NCBI RefSeq assembly: GCF_040718835.1
Contig: NZ_JBFEFG010000241.1
Span: 100,291-164,290, forward strand
DNA from: Bremerella sp. JC817
GTDB lineage: Bacteria > Planctomycetota > Planctomycetia > Pirellulales > Pirellulaceae
DNA length: 64,000 nucleotides
Reading direction: 5' to 3'
Shown: positions 8,621 to 16,806 of the stretch, piece by piece
Layout: the number at the start of each line of letters is the position of its first letter
Position numbering within the stretch: the stretch's first letter is position 1
Translations under genes and position numbers: made by a program
Notes under the pieces: model-generated
What the model was told of the DNA's origin: nothing
What the model saw: the letters and a program-made list of their open reading frames with translations, nothing else
Databases searched by the model: none

Positions 8621-9131
8621 GAATATTTCGCCTAAATACCAGCCCCAATTTTTGGCTAAGGGGAAGCTGACATCACGGCAATGCCAGCAGTGCCTTCATG
8701 TCGGCCCAACGACGGGCCAAATTCTCGCCAACACTCAGTTTTGACCGCATTTCTCGTGCAAGTGACGAAGGCCCTGCGATCGTTACAACGCGCCCAGCAA
8801 GTAGCACTATGCTCAATTGGCGCATTCAAACTGATGCATGCACTCTGTGCATTCACCGCACTCTTCCCAGGATTTGAAAAACACCTATTTGTTCGATCTC
8901 AAGCAGACATCCCAAATTGACGATACAGAAGGACATCTGGAAGCTGAATGGGCGACTTGGGCAGTCAATGACAGCCAGAAAAGACGTTCTGAGTAAGCAG
9001 TCCAGGTAAACGGGCGATAGCAGGAGATATTGCACGATTCAATGTTTGAGGGCACAGGACACGGCAAGGATTTGCCCAAACCAGGCCAGGCCCTTAGTCG
9101 TACGGCGTTTTGTCATCGAAGGAGAAGGAAA
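8621..9131. other. Gene-free stretch before the YTV gene
   Basis: About 500 bases with no convincing gene on either strand. It must hold the promoter of the YTV gene at 9132, but I could not single out a clear -35/-10 pair. No strong hairpin or repeat was seen. Confidence 0.4.
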
Positions 9132-10697
9132 ATGCGAGCTGTATTGGGATTGCCGATCCTAGCGGTCATGTTGGCTGCTTTTTCGGCGAACTCGGCTGAA
9201 GCCGCTTATGGCGGATTGTTCAGCTTCCGTAACGCTGGCTGTTGTGAGCCAGCAACTTACGAGTGCTGCAAAAAGCAGTGCTATACCGTTAACAAGACCT
9301 GCAAAGAGGTCGTCTACGAAAAGCAGGAACAAACCTGCTACAAGACTGTTTATGAAACGGTCTACGAAGACAAGACTGTGGATTGCGTGACCTACGAAAC
9401 GGAAACGCGCTACAAAGATTGCACCTACACTGTGTGCAAGCCAGTTTGGGAAACCAAGACTCGCACGGTGAACTACACCACCTGCAAGCCAGTCTGGGAA
9501 ACCCGCACCAAGGACATTTGCTACACCGTGTGCAAGCCTGTCTGGGAAACCAAGACCAAGGAAATCTGCTACACCGTGTGCAAGCCTGTCTGGGAAACCA
9601 AGACCAAGGAAATTTGCTACACCGTGTGCAAGCCAGTCTGGGAAACCAAGACCAAGGACATCTGCTACACCGTGTGCAAACCAGTCTGGGAAACCAAGAC
9701 CAAGGAAATTTGCTACACCGTGTGCAAGCCAGTCTGGGAAACCAAGACCAAGGACATCTGCTACACCGTGTGCAAGCCAGTTCGTGAAACCAAGATGCGT
9801 GAAGTGTGCGAAACGGTCTGCAAGCCGGTTCACTACACCAAGACGGTCAAGGTTTGTGGCGGTCACTGGGAAACCAAGACCGAAACGATCCCTGGTCCAG
9901 TCGTGAAGAAGTGCATCCAGGAACCAGGTTGCTGGACTTGGGACCCTTGCTGCTGCAAGTGCGTCTACTGCCCAGGCGAAACCAAGGTTGTTGAAGTTCA
10001 GTGCCCACCAAAGACCTGCTGCAAAAAGGTCTGGGTTCCAGAAGTCACTGAAAAGACCATCGACTGCGTTCGCTACGAGCAGGAAGTGATCAAGAAGCAG
10101 GTTCCTTACGAAGTCTGCCGCATGGAAAAGGAACAACGCGTCAAGACTTGCACCTACAAGGTTTGCAAGATGGTTCCTGAACAGCGTACCAAGACTTGCA
10201 CCTACAAGGTCTGCAAGATGGTTCCTGAGCAGCACACCAAGACTTGCACCTACAAGGTCTGCCACATGGTCAAGGAAAACAAGACCAAGACCTGCACCTA
10301 CAAGGTTTGCAAGATGGTTCCTGAACAGCGCGTCAAGACTTGCACCTACAAGGTCTGCAAGATGGTGCCAGAACAGCGTACCAAGACTTGCACCTACAAG
10401 GTCTGCAAGATGGTGAAGGAATGCCACACCAAGGAAGTTCCTTACAAGGTGTGCAAGATGGTCCAAGAGACCCACACCAAGCAGGTTCCTTACTGCGTCA
10501 AGAAGCCTGTCCACACCACGAAGACCGTCAAGGTTGCCAAGTGTGTGCCAAAGCAGGTTGCTTACACGGTGACCCGCTGCGTCCCTAAGGTTGTCTGCAA
10601 GACGGTTCCGGTCACGGTTTGCTGCCCGGTTCCTTGCTGCGACCCATGCTGCGGTGGCGAAGCTGCTCCCGCCAGCGATTGTGGCTGCGGTGCGTAA
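9132..10697 (+). CDS. Cysteine-rich repetitive YTV cell-wall protein
   Basis: 521 residues from the ATG at 9132, preceded by AAGGAGAAGGA. A signal peptide (MRAVLGLPILAVMLAAFSANSAEA) is followed by an almost entirely repetitive, Cys-, Lys-, Thr-, Val- and Tyr-rich protein. Nine 16-residue units of the type CYTVCKPVWETKTKE start at residue 102. A Trp/Cys-rich centre (WTWDPCCCKC region) follows. Then come eight units of the type TYKVCKMVPEQRTKTC from residue 329 and a Cys-rich tail ending CGCGA. From memory, YTV-domain proteins were described in the cell wall of Rhodopirellula baltica; the Cys content suggests disulfide cross-linking of the proteinaceous envelope. It is monocistronic with a strong terminator. 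An opposite-strand frame of 451 codons is only a shadow of this biased composition. Confidence 0.92.
   Translation: MRAVLGLPILAVMLAAFSANSAEAAYGGLFSFRNAGCCEPATYECCKKQCYTVNKTCKEVVYEKQEQTCYKTVYETVYEDKTVDCVTYETETRYKDCTYTVCKPVWETKTRTVNYTTCKPVWETRTKDICYTVCKPVWETKTKEICYTVCKPVWETKTKEICYTVCKPVWETKTKDICYTVCKPVWETKTKEICYTVCKPVWETKTKDICYTVCKPVRETKMREVCETVCKPVHYTKTVKVCGGHWETKTETIPGPVVKKCIQEPGCWTWDPCCCKCVYCPGETKVVEVQCPPKTCCKKVWVPEVTEKTIDCVRYEQEVIKKQVPYEVCRMEKEQRVKTCTYKVCKMVPEQRTKTCTYKVCKMVPEQHTKTCTYKVCHMVKENKTKTCTYKVCKMVPEQRVKTCTYKVCKMVPEQRTKTCTYKVCKMVKECHTKEVPYKVCKMVQETHTKQVPYCVKKPVHTTKTVKVAKCVPKQVAYTVTRCVPKVVCKTVPVTVCCPVPCCDPCCGGEAAPASDCGCGA
9435..9866 (+). repeat. Nine tandem 48-bp coding repeats (CKPV units)
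   Basis: Each 48-bp unit encodes a 16-residue CKPV-WETKTK type repeat. Units 3-7 are nearly identical at the DNA level (e.g. TGCAAGCCAGTCTGGGAAAC), which suggests recent duplication or gene conversion and makes copy-number change likely. Confidence 0.95.
10116..10499 (+). repeat. Eight tandem 48-bp coding repeats (CKMV units)
   Basis: A second array of the same 16-residue period, with units of the type VCKMVPEQRTKTCTYK. It differs in sequence from the first array but shares its spacing of cysteines, so both probably derive from one ancestral unit. Confidence 0.95.
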
Positions 10698-10718
10698 CGT
10701 TGCAAAACCGGCTCCTTT

Positions 10719-10798
10719 GACTCTCTGCCGGAGAGTCTGAGGTACTGGCCTGGTAGTTTGAGGCGGTTCGAGACTTCGGTCTCGAGCCGCTTTTTTTG
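10719..10798 (+). terminator. Double hairpin and intrinsic terminator of YTV gene
   Basis: A first 7-bp hairpin (GACTCTC/GAGAGTC, 10719-10737) precedes a 12-bp stem with a C(UUCG)G tetraloop (10763-10790) and a seven-T tract. It is one of the strongest terminators in the window, as expected after a highly expressed gene. Confidence 0.93.
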
Positions 10799-10829
10799 TT
10801 TCTTGCCCCTCGCTGAAAGGCTTTCAAAA

Positions 10830-11333
10830 ATGACGCGTCCCGACAACTCCCCTCCCCCGGTGATCCTGATTGGTGCGATGACTCCCAGCCGCGTGATCGG
10901 AATTGGCGACGGAATGCCGTGGGAGATCCCGGAAGATTATCAGACGTTCTTAGATAACGTGCGCGGCCAAACCGTCATCATGGGTCGCAAGTCGTACGAG
11001 ATCTTCGGGCCCGATTTAACCAGCGTTCACAACATTGTCGTTTCGCGTGGCGAACCCGATGTCAACGCGATCGTCACCCACTCGATTGAAGAGGCCCTCG
11101 AAAAGGCCTATTCGTTCGGAATGAAAATCTTCGTCGCCGGCGGCTCCGAGATTTACGCACTGGCCCTTCCGCTGGCCAATTGGATTTACCTCAGCGAGAT
11201 CAAAAAAGATTACGACGGCGACCGCTACTTTCCTGAGTTCGACGAAAACGACTGGGAGATCGTCCGCGAAATCGACTACGCCGAATTCGTCTATCGCGAG
11301 AGAAAACGCCGTTCCAAAGGAACACCTGCCTGA
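10830..11333 (+). CDS. folA: Dihydrofolate reductase
   Basis: 167 residues. Hallmarks are the start ILIGAMTPSRVIGIGDGMPWEIPEDYQTF (the catalytic acidic residue follows the WEIP turn), TVIMGRKSYEIFG, and IFVAGGSEIYALALP. DHFR reduces dihydrofolate to tetrahydrofolate with NADPH in the cytoplasm. GAAAGG precedes the ATG at 10830. The length matches bacterial DHFR (about 160). It follows the YTV terminator and is followed by a GNAT gene. No thyA is adjacent. Confidence 0.94.
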   Translation: MTRPDNSPPPVILIGAMTPSRVIGIGDGMPWEIPEDYQTFLDNVRGQTVIMGRKSYEIFGPDLTSVHNIVVSRGEPDVNAIVTHSIEEALEKAYSFGMKIFVAGGSEIYALALPLANWIYLSEIKKDYDGDRYFPEFDENDWEIVREIDYAEFVYRERKRRSKGTPA

Positions 11334-11457
11334 CCACCGAGATCGAAGATATCGCAACGCATCAAACGGCGCGCACGGTGAACCCTTTTCCCACTTCAGT
11401 GTCCGGGAGTGAGGGAAAGGCAGCGGACCTTTCGATCGATCTCCCGGAGATGCCCCG

Positions 11458-12267
11458 TTGAAATATTTCGAGCCGGACGAGTACGCGGCGATTGCCTTGG
11501 CGATCGAGCAAAACGATACCGAATTTTGTCTGCACTGGGCCAACTGCCCGGAAGTTTCGCTGACCCAAGAGGATCGCTGGTACCGGCTCGTCAGCGATAT
11601 CGATCATCCCTATTTCAATAGTATCTTTGTTGCCAACCTGGCCGACGAGAAGTTGGCCGAAGAGATCGAAGCCGCAGTCGGGCCATTCCGCGAACGAAAT
11701 CTACCGGTTACCTGGTGGGTTGGCCCGACAACTCGACCAACGAATCTGGGAGAAGCCCTCGTCCAGCATGGCCTGCGACACACAACCCGTGAAACCTTGA
11801 TGGCCGCGCGGCCGTATGGGGTCGATTTTGAACTGCTGAGTCTCGATGTAGAGATTTTGCTCGTCCGCTCTGCCCCGCAGCTTCGCACGTGGGTAGAGAT
11901 CATGACGGGCTTGTTCAGCGATAACTCATTTCCGCAGGAACCTTGGCGAAAGATTCTTCTAAAGGCTGGCCTTCATGAAGATGCCAAGCTGCAGCATGTT
12001 TTAGCCCTGGTCGATGGCGAACCTGCCGGAGTTGGGTCTGCCTACTTCGGATCGAATGCCGGAGGAATCTATAACATCTCGGTCCTGCCAGCCTATCGCC
12101 GCCGCGGTGTTGCCTCTTCGCTGACGCTGACTTTGACCTCCCTGATTGAAGAGCAAGGTTACGACCTGGTCACTCTCTGCGCTTCGGAGCAAGCGGTGTC
12201 TCTGTACAAACGTCTTGGCTTCGGAAAGTTTGGCGAAGTGAATTGCTTCACGCGGATACCTGGCTGA
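11458..12267 (+). CDS. GNAT-family N-acetyltransferase
   Basis: 269 residues with a probable TTG start at 11458, supported by GGAG eight bases upstream; the only nearby ATG runs into a stop. The C-terminal half (~135-265) is a GNAT fold with the acetyl-CoA site in VLPAYRRRGVASSLTLTL (an R-x-x-G-x-A type motif) and LYKRLGFGKFGE at the end. The N-terminal half (~1-120) may be a degenerate second GNAT-like domain. Substrate unknown. Confidence 0.82.
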   Translation: MKYFEPDEYAAIALAIEQNDTEFCLHWANCPEVSLTQEDRWYRLVSDIDHPYFNSIFVANLADEKLAEEIEAAVGPFRERNLPVTWWVGPTTRPTNLGEALVQHGLRHTTRETLMAARPYGVDFELLSLDVEILLVRSAPQLRTWVEIMTGLFSDNSFPQEPWRKILLKAGLHEDAKLQHVLALVDGEPAGVGSAYFGSNAGGIYNISVLPAYRRRGVASSLTLTLTSLIEEQGYDLVTLCASEQAVSLYKRLGFGKFGEVNCFTRIPG

Positions 12268-12280
12268 GATCGGCGCATAG

Positions 12281-12315
12281 AAAAACACCGCCTTCCGTTT
12301 CCAGCAGGCGGTGCT
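12281..12315 (-). terminator. Intrinsic terminator of the ffh-rplS cluster
   Basis: CACCGCC/GGCGGTG (12286-12292/12307-12313) is followed leftward by TTTTTCTATGCGC. It lies between the convergent GNAT gene and rplS. Confidence 0.88.
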
Positions 12316-12349
12316 TTGATTTCGTCTCGCTGTAGGAGAATGATCGCGA

Positions 12350-12700
12350 TTAGACGCGACGTTCCCGCAGACGGGTTGCCTTACCAACGCGATCGCGGAG
12401 GTAGTACAGCTTGGCGCGGCGAACGACACTGCGACGAGTGACTTCCACCTTGGCGATTTGTGGGCTGTGAAGTGGGAACTTCTTTTCAACACCTTCGCCA
12501 GCCACGATGCGGCGAACGGTGAACATTTCACGGGTGCCGCTGCCGCTCTTGGCGATCACGGTACCGATGAACTTCTGGATACGTTCCTTCTGACCTTCGA
12601 GAATCTTGGTGTGAACCTCGACGGTGTCGCCGATTTCGAAGAAATCGACTTCGCTCTTTTGGTAGGCCGCTTCGACCTTTTTCATCAACTCTTGGCTCAT
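12350..12700 (-). CDS. rplS: 50S ribosomal protein L19
   Basis: 116 residues. L19 hallmarks are [64 protein letters not shown] and [17 protein letters not shown]19 lies at the subunit interface. AGAAGGAAA precedes the ATG. It is the last gene of the conserved ffh-rpsP-trmD-rplS cluster and is followed by a strong terminator. Confidence 0.98.
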   Translation of the reverse strand: MSQELMKKVEAAYQKSEVDFFEIGDTVEVHTKILEGQKERIQKFIGTVIAKSGSGTREMFTVRRIVAGEGVEKKFPLHSPQIAKVEVTRRSVVRRAKLYYLRDRVGKATRLRERRV

Positions 12701-12726
12701 TGCCAGTTTCCTTCTGCTACAGCGTA

Positions 12727-13443
12727 TTAACGTTTATTTTCGTTGGCATCGTCCGCTTGCTTCTCGAGCAAATCGGCTCGCCGTATTTTTGTCTTTTCCA
12801 GCGACTGAGCTTTCCGCCAGGCGAGGATCTCTTGGTGATTGCCACCGAGTAAAACCTCAGGCACTTCGAGGCCGCGATATTCGCGAGGCCGCGTATACTG
12901 CGGGAATTCGAGCAGACGATTGCCTTCACTGAAGGAGTCGTCCACCGCACTTTGCTCGTCGCCGAGCACGCCAGGGATCAGGCGAATCACTGTGTCGATG
13001 ATTGCCATCGCCGCGACTTCACCCCCGTTGAGGACGAAGTCTCCTAGCGAAATCTCTTCCGGCTGCAAAAGATCGATCACGCGTTGATCGAATCCTTCAT
13101 AGCGGCCGCAAATCATGGTCAGTCGTGGTCCCTGGGCGAGTTCTTCGACCAGGGGCTGATCAAGGGTTCTGCCTTGCGGGCTGAGCAGAATCAATCTTCC
13201 TGGCGACGGGGCCAAGGGACGAATCTGCTCGATGGCTTCGACAACTGGTTGCACACGGATGACCATTCCTGGTCCGCCGCCAAAGGGCCGGTCGTCGACT
13301 CGATTGTGCTTGTCGTTGGCCCAGTCCCGCAAGTTGTAGACATGGGCTTCGACCAGTTCTTTCCCGATCGCCTTGTTGAGCAAGCTCTCTCCGAGATAGC
13401 CGGAGAAGATCTCTGGAAACAGCGTCAGGATATCGAACCGCAT
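12727..13443 (-). CDS. trmD: tRNA (guanine-N1)-methyltransferase
   Basis: 238 residues. TrmD methylates G37 next to the anticodon with SAM and guards against frameshifting. Visible motifs are [17 protein letters not shown] at the start, [54 protein letters not shown] and [15 protein letters not shown]. The trefoil-knot SAM site is intact. It lies 14 bases downstream of rpsP and 26 bases upstream of rplS, in an operon. Confidence 0.97.
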   Translation of the reverse strand: MRFDILTLFPEIFSGYLGESLLNKAIGKELVEAHVYNLRDWANDKHNRVDDRPFGGGPGMVIRVQPVVEAIEQIRPLAPSPGRLILLSPQGRTLDQPLVEELAQGPRLTMICGRYEGFDQRVIDLLQPEEISLGDFVLNGGEVAAMAIIDTVIRLIPGVLGDEQSAVDDSFSEGNRLLEFPQYTRPREYRGLEVPEVLLGGNHQEILAWRKAQSLEKTKIRRADLLEKQADDANENKR

Positions 13444-13457
13444 GGCAGGCTAAGGCC

Positions 13458-13913
13458 TTAGCCTTCCGCTTTTTGCTCTTCACCACCTTCGGTGGCGGCA
13501 GCTTCCACGGCTTCACCTTCGGCAGCAGCTTCTTCTGCTGGGGCTTCGCCCTCGGCAGGTGCTGGAGCTTCTGGTTCTGGTTCCTTGATTTCCACTTTCG
13601 GAGGAACGTAAGCAGTCTTGGTCGCCATGCGAGCCAAGGCTTCTTCGCGTGCAGCCACGTGCGAACCGTTGGTGCCGTACTTACGAATCAAAACGGCAAC
13701 CTTCGGGGAAGGCTGTGCACCGACGCCGAGCCAGTAATCGACACGGTCGGTCTTCAACGAAACGCGAGCATCCTTTTCCTTGACGAAAGGATCGTAGGTT
13801 CCGAGGTATTCAATAGCCTTACCATCTCGCGGGGTGCGAGAATCCATGGCGCAAATACGATAGAACGGACGATGAGTCCGGCCCATCTTCTTCATGCGAA
13901 TGCGAACTGCCAC
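13458..13913 (-). CDS. rpsP: 30S ribosomal protein S16 with acidic tail
   Basis: 151 residues from a GTG at 13913, chosen because AGGAG lies seven bases upstream and the product then starts VAVRIRMKKMGRTHRPFYRI, as in S16. Residues 1-85 are a normal S16 domain (E. coli 82 residues). The rest (~90-151) is a low-complexity, Ala/Pro/Glu-rich, strongly acidic extension ending EEQKAEG. The extension is presumably disordered; its role is unknown. It lies in the ffh-rpsP-trmD-rplS operon. Confidence 0.95.
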   Translation of the reverse strand: MAVRIRMKKMGRTHRPFYRICAMDSRTPRDGKAIEYLGTYDPFVKEKDARVSLKTDRVDYWLGVGAQPSPKVAVLIRKYGTNGSHVAAREEALARMATKTAYVPPKVEIKEPEPEAPAPAEGEAPAEEAAAEGEAVEAAATEGGEEQKAEG

Positions 13914-13963
13914 TACGTTACTCCTAAAGTAAACCTTCTGACGAACTAAGCTCAACGACGAGG

Positions 13964-15421
13964 TTAACGACGTCGTTTCTTGAGCTTCTTTTTAAGCTTG
14001 TTTTGTTTGGCAACGTCTTTCGACGTCAATCGTTTGCCGGTTCCCTGCTTGGCCTTTTTCATTTTGCCAGTCGGGTCCATCAACTCTCCGCTGCGAAGCT
14101 TTCGCATCATGTCCATCGCGCTGGACATGCCGCCACCAGCCATTCCCTTCATCAACGAAGCCATGCTGTCGAACTGTTTGATCAGTTCGTTGACCTCTTG
14201 CGGGGAAACACCGGCACCCTTGGCGATACGCTGACGTCGGCTGTTGTCGATCACTTTCGGATCGTTTCGTTCAGCCGCGGTCATCGAGTCGATCATACCG
14301 CCGAGACGCTTCATCTCTTTTTCGTGATCGCCACCCTGCAGCATCTTGCTCATTTCACCCATGCCTGGCATCAAGCCGAGCATCTTGGTCATCAGACCTG
14401 GGCGAGCAATTTGATCGAGCTGCTTGCGGAAGTCGTCCAGGGTGAACTGCCCTTTTTGCAGTCGTTCCTGGGTCTTCTGGACCTGTTCCTGATCGAATTC
14501 ACGCTGGGCGATCTCGAACATCGAGACCATGTCGCCCATGCCCAGAATTCGACTGGCCATACGGTCGGGGTGGAACGGCTCGAGGCCGTCCATGTGTTCG
14601 CTTACGCCGATGAACTTGATCGGCACGCCGGTGACATGCTTGACCGACAGCAACGCACCACCACGGGCATCGCCATCCAGCTTGGTCATCATGACGCCGT
14701 CAAGCTCCAAGGCTTCGTTGAATGCCTTGGCACTGTTCACTGCGTCTTGACCGGTCATACCGTCGACCACCAGGAAGACCTGGTCAGGCTGCACCCTCTT
14801 GTCGATCGTTTTGAGCTGTTGCATCAGCTCTTCGTCGATCGCCAATCGACCGGCCGTGTCGAGAATCACGACATCGAGGCCGTTTTCGCGGGCAAACTTC
14901 ACCGCGTTCTGGCAGACAGCGATCGGGTCGGTTGCCCCTTCTTCGCTATAGACTTTCGCCCCAACACTTTCGCCGACCACGTGCAACTGCTGCACGGCTG
15001 CCGGACGCTGAAGGTCGGCGGCACACAGCAAGGCCTTTTTGCCTTCGGTGCCAATCAATCGGGCGAGCTTACCGCAGGTGGTCGTCTTACCAGCTCCCTG
15101 CAGACCGCACATCATCAATACGGTGACATCTTTTTCGAGCTTCAGAGTCGGGTCGACCGGGCCCAGCAGATCGATCAGGGCCTGATTGACGATACCAACG
15201 AGCTGCTGCTCCGGCTTCAAGGCTTTCAAGACGTCCTGACCGACAGCTTTGTCGGAGACATCTTTCATGAAATCCTTGACGACCGAATAACTTACGTCCG
15301 CTTCGAGCAGAGCGTTTTCGACCAGCTTCAGGCCCTCACGCATGTTCGATTCGGTCAATCGGCCTTGTCCGCGCAGCGTTTTAAACGCCGATCGTAAGCC
15401 GTCTTGTAACGAGTCCAACAT
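13964..15421 (-). CDS. ffh: Signal recognition particle protein Ffh
   Basis: 485 residues. An N helical bundle is followed by an SRP-type GTPase domain (GLQGAGKTTTCGK, DLQRPAAV, DTAGRLAIDEEL, TKLDGDARGGA). A Met-rich M domain (MTKMLGLMPGMGEMSKML) and a very basic tail (KKLKKRRR) follow. Ffh with 4.5S RNA targets ribosomes making membrane proteins to FtsY. It is the first gene of the cluster. No clear Shine-Dalgarno sequence precedes the ATG. The 290 bases upstream carry no gene. Confidence 0.98.
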   Translation of the reverse strand: MLDSLQDGLRSAFKTLRGQGRLTESNMREGLKLVENALLEADVSYSVVKDFMKDVSDKAVGQDVLKALKPEQQLVGIVNQALIDLLGPVDPTLKLEKDVTVLMMCGLQGAGKTTTCGKLARLIGTEGKKALLCAADLQRPAAVQQLHVVGESVGAKVYSEEGATDPIAVCQNAVKFARENGLDVVILDTAGRLAIDEELMQQLKTIDKRVQPDQVFLVVDGMTGQDAVNSAKAFNEALELDGVMMTKLDGDARGGALLSVKHVTGVPIKFIGVSEHMDGLEPFHPDRMASRILGMGDMVSMFEIAQREFDQEQVQKTQERLQKGQFTLDDFRKQLDQIARPGLMTKMLGLMPGMGEMSKMLQGGDHEKEMKRLGGMIDSMTAAERNDPKVIDNSRRQRIAKGAGVSPQEVNELIKQFDSMASLMKGMAGGGMSSAMDMMRKLRSGELMDPTGKMKKAKQGTGKRLTSKDVAKQNKLKKKLKKRRR

Positions 15422-15711
15422 GGGAAGCTATGCCTAGGGGTCGAAATACAGTTGGTTCGGGCGGTAACCTGCGGCAGATTGCTTCGCCCTGGAAGGGCAA
15501 AACATACCTACGGACCACTCCCGAGAGATGGGTCGAAACGCGTATTCTAGCGAACCCCACAGCAGGTTGGCAATTGGTAATGGGTAGCCGAGGGGGTGTT
15601 TTTCCGGCAAGACACCCCCGCCAACGTGTGGAACGCTATTGTTCATGCGGAGATCGTCACCTGTCAGGCCGTGACTAACGCGGGAGCCAGGTCACCTAAC
15701 CCACTTCACCG
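15422..15711. other. Gene-free stretch upstream of ffh
   Basis: About 290 bases between ffh (start 15421) and the stop of the nucleoside hydrolase gene. It should contain the ffh operon promoter; I could not identify it with confidence. No repeat or RNA gene was recognised. Confidence 0.35.
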
Positions 15712-16746
15712 TCAAGGTTTACCGGGAGCGTGCTTCGAGAGCTTCACCAGCGTTTCGCGAACCTTGCGCTGATCCTTTTCTGCCAGGATCAGGTAGCGGT
15801 CGCGTCCCTGGGGATTTTCGGCGAAGATCGTGTGACCTTCGTCGTTGATGCTGACCTGGCCAGGGGCTGAAAGGGCAAAGTATTGCTCCGGATCACGCAC
15901 CCCCACCAAAACCGAGGTCAGATCCCAGGTCGGGCGATCGTGTGGCGGAGGACTATATAAGTAGTAAGCCTCCGACAAAGGATGATGCGGCACGTAGCCG
16001 TAATCTTCTTCGATGCTTTCGTGCGGGTAGGTCAGCGCGATGCCGATTTCGTAACCACTCCACAGAATCGGCGTCGGCCACTGCTGCGTCAGCTTTTGAG
16101 CGGCGGCCAGGTCTTTGATGATGTTGTACTCGCCGTAACGTCCCTTCTTACCAGGGATCTGCGTGAAGGCGCCGCCCATGATTGAAAGCAGCTTGACCTT
16201 CTTCTTGACGAGGTCAACACCACCCAGCGAACTAATGTCGTCCGGCTGCGAAGCGAGCAGACTGGCAAGGTTCGTCGAGAAACCGACCTGAGCGATCACG
16301 ACGCTATGGTCTTCCGCCGCGGCCAAGGTCTTTCGCAACAAGACGACCGCATCAGGAGCGTCGGCCCCTGATTTCAAATCGTGCGGAAACCGCAGCTGAT
16401 CGCCATCTATCTGCTGAGCGAGCCCCAGAAACTTGCCTGCTTCCGGGGTTACGCCACTGCGACAGACCCCAATCGGAATTTCTCCCCGACCATAGAACGT
16501 GTTGACGGCGTCGGTAAACGGAGCCGCCAACGGATTGTCTTTGGTAATGGTGACCGCCAGCAATACGCACTCACCACTGCTTTGCAGCGTGTGGATCATG
16601 CCGAGCGCCAGAACGTCGTCGACATCGTTGCCGATGTCGGTATCGAAGATCAGCGGCACTGGCTTGCGGGCATCTTCGGCCGAGGCGAACGTCGTCAACG
16701 CCACGGCCAGAAGTACCGCAGCCATCGAGGTTTTTGTTTTCGTCAT
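15712..16746 (-). CDS. Exported inosine-uridine-type nucleoside hydrolase
   Basis: 344 residues. A signal peptide (MTKTKTSMAAVLLAVALTTFASA) precedes a nucleoside hydrolase domain with the calcium/ribose-binding motif FDTDIGNDVDDVLAL (~35-49). Further motifs of the fold include VTITKDN, LLSIMGGAF and NIIKDLAAAQ. The family splits the N-glycosidic bond of nucleosides. The export signal suggests salvage of extracellular nucleosides in the periplasm-like compartment. It lies 60 bases downstream of the thioredoxin/NHL lipoprotein gene on the same strand; a functional link is not obvious. Confidence 0.88.
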   Translation of the reverse strand: MTKTKTSMAAVLLAVALTTFASAEDARKPVPLIFDTDIGNDVDDVLALGMIHTLQSSGECVLLAVTITKDNPLAAPFTDAVNTFYGRGEIPIGVCRSGVTPEAGKFLGLAQQIDGDQLRFPHDLKSGADAPDAVVLLRKTLAAAEDHSVVIAQVGFSTNLASLLASQPDDISSLGGVDLVKKKVKLLSIMGGAFTQIPGKKGRYGEYNIIKDLAAAQKLTQQWPTPILWSGYEIGIALTYPHESIEEDYGYVPHHPLSEAYYLYSPPPHDRPTWDLTSVLVGVRDPEQYFALSAPGQVSINDEGHTIFAENPQGRDRYLILAEKDQRKVRETLVKLSKHAPGKP

Positions 16747-16806
16747 GGGGCAATCATCGAGGTGGGAGAGGAGCGGGGAAGGAGGAGCGAGCAGGCCTGA
16801 CAGAAG

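Noticed and set aside
9435..9866. CRISPR-like direct repeats
   Set aside because: The repeats are contiguous 48-bp units without spacers and encode a 16-residue protein repeat in frame.
9159..10514. Long minus-strand reading frame of 451 codons opposite the YTV gene
   Set aside because: It mirrors the repeats of the plus-strand gene, whose signal peptide, ribosome site, terminator and Cys periodicity show the true coding strand.
14003..15397. Plus-strand frame of 464 codons opposite ffh
   Set aside because: Shadow frame: the minus strand encodes complete Ffh with all GTPase motifs.
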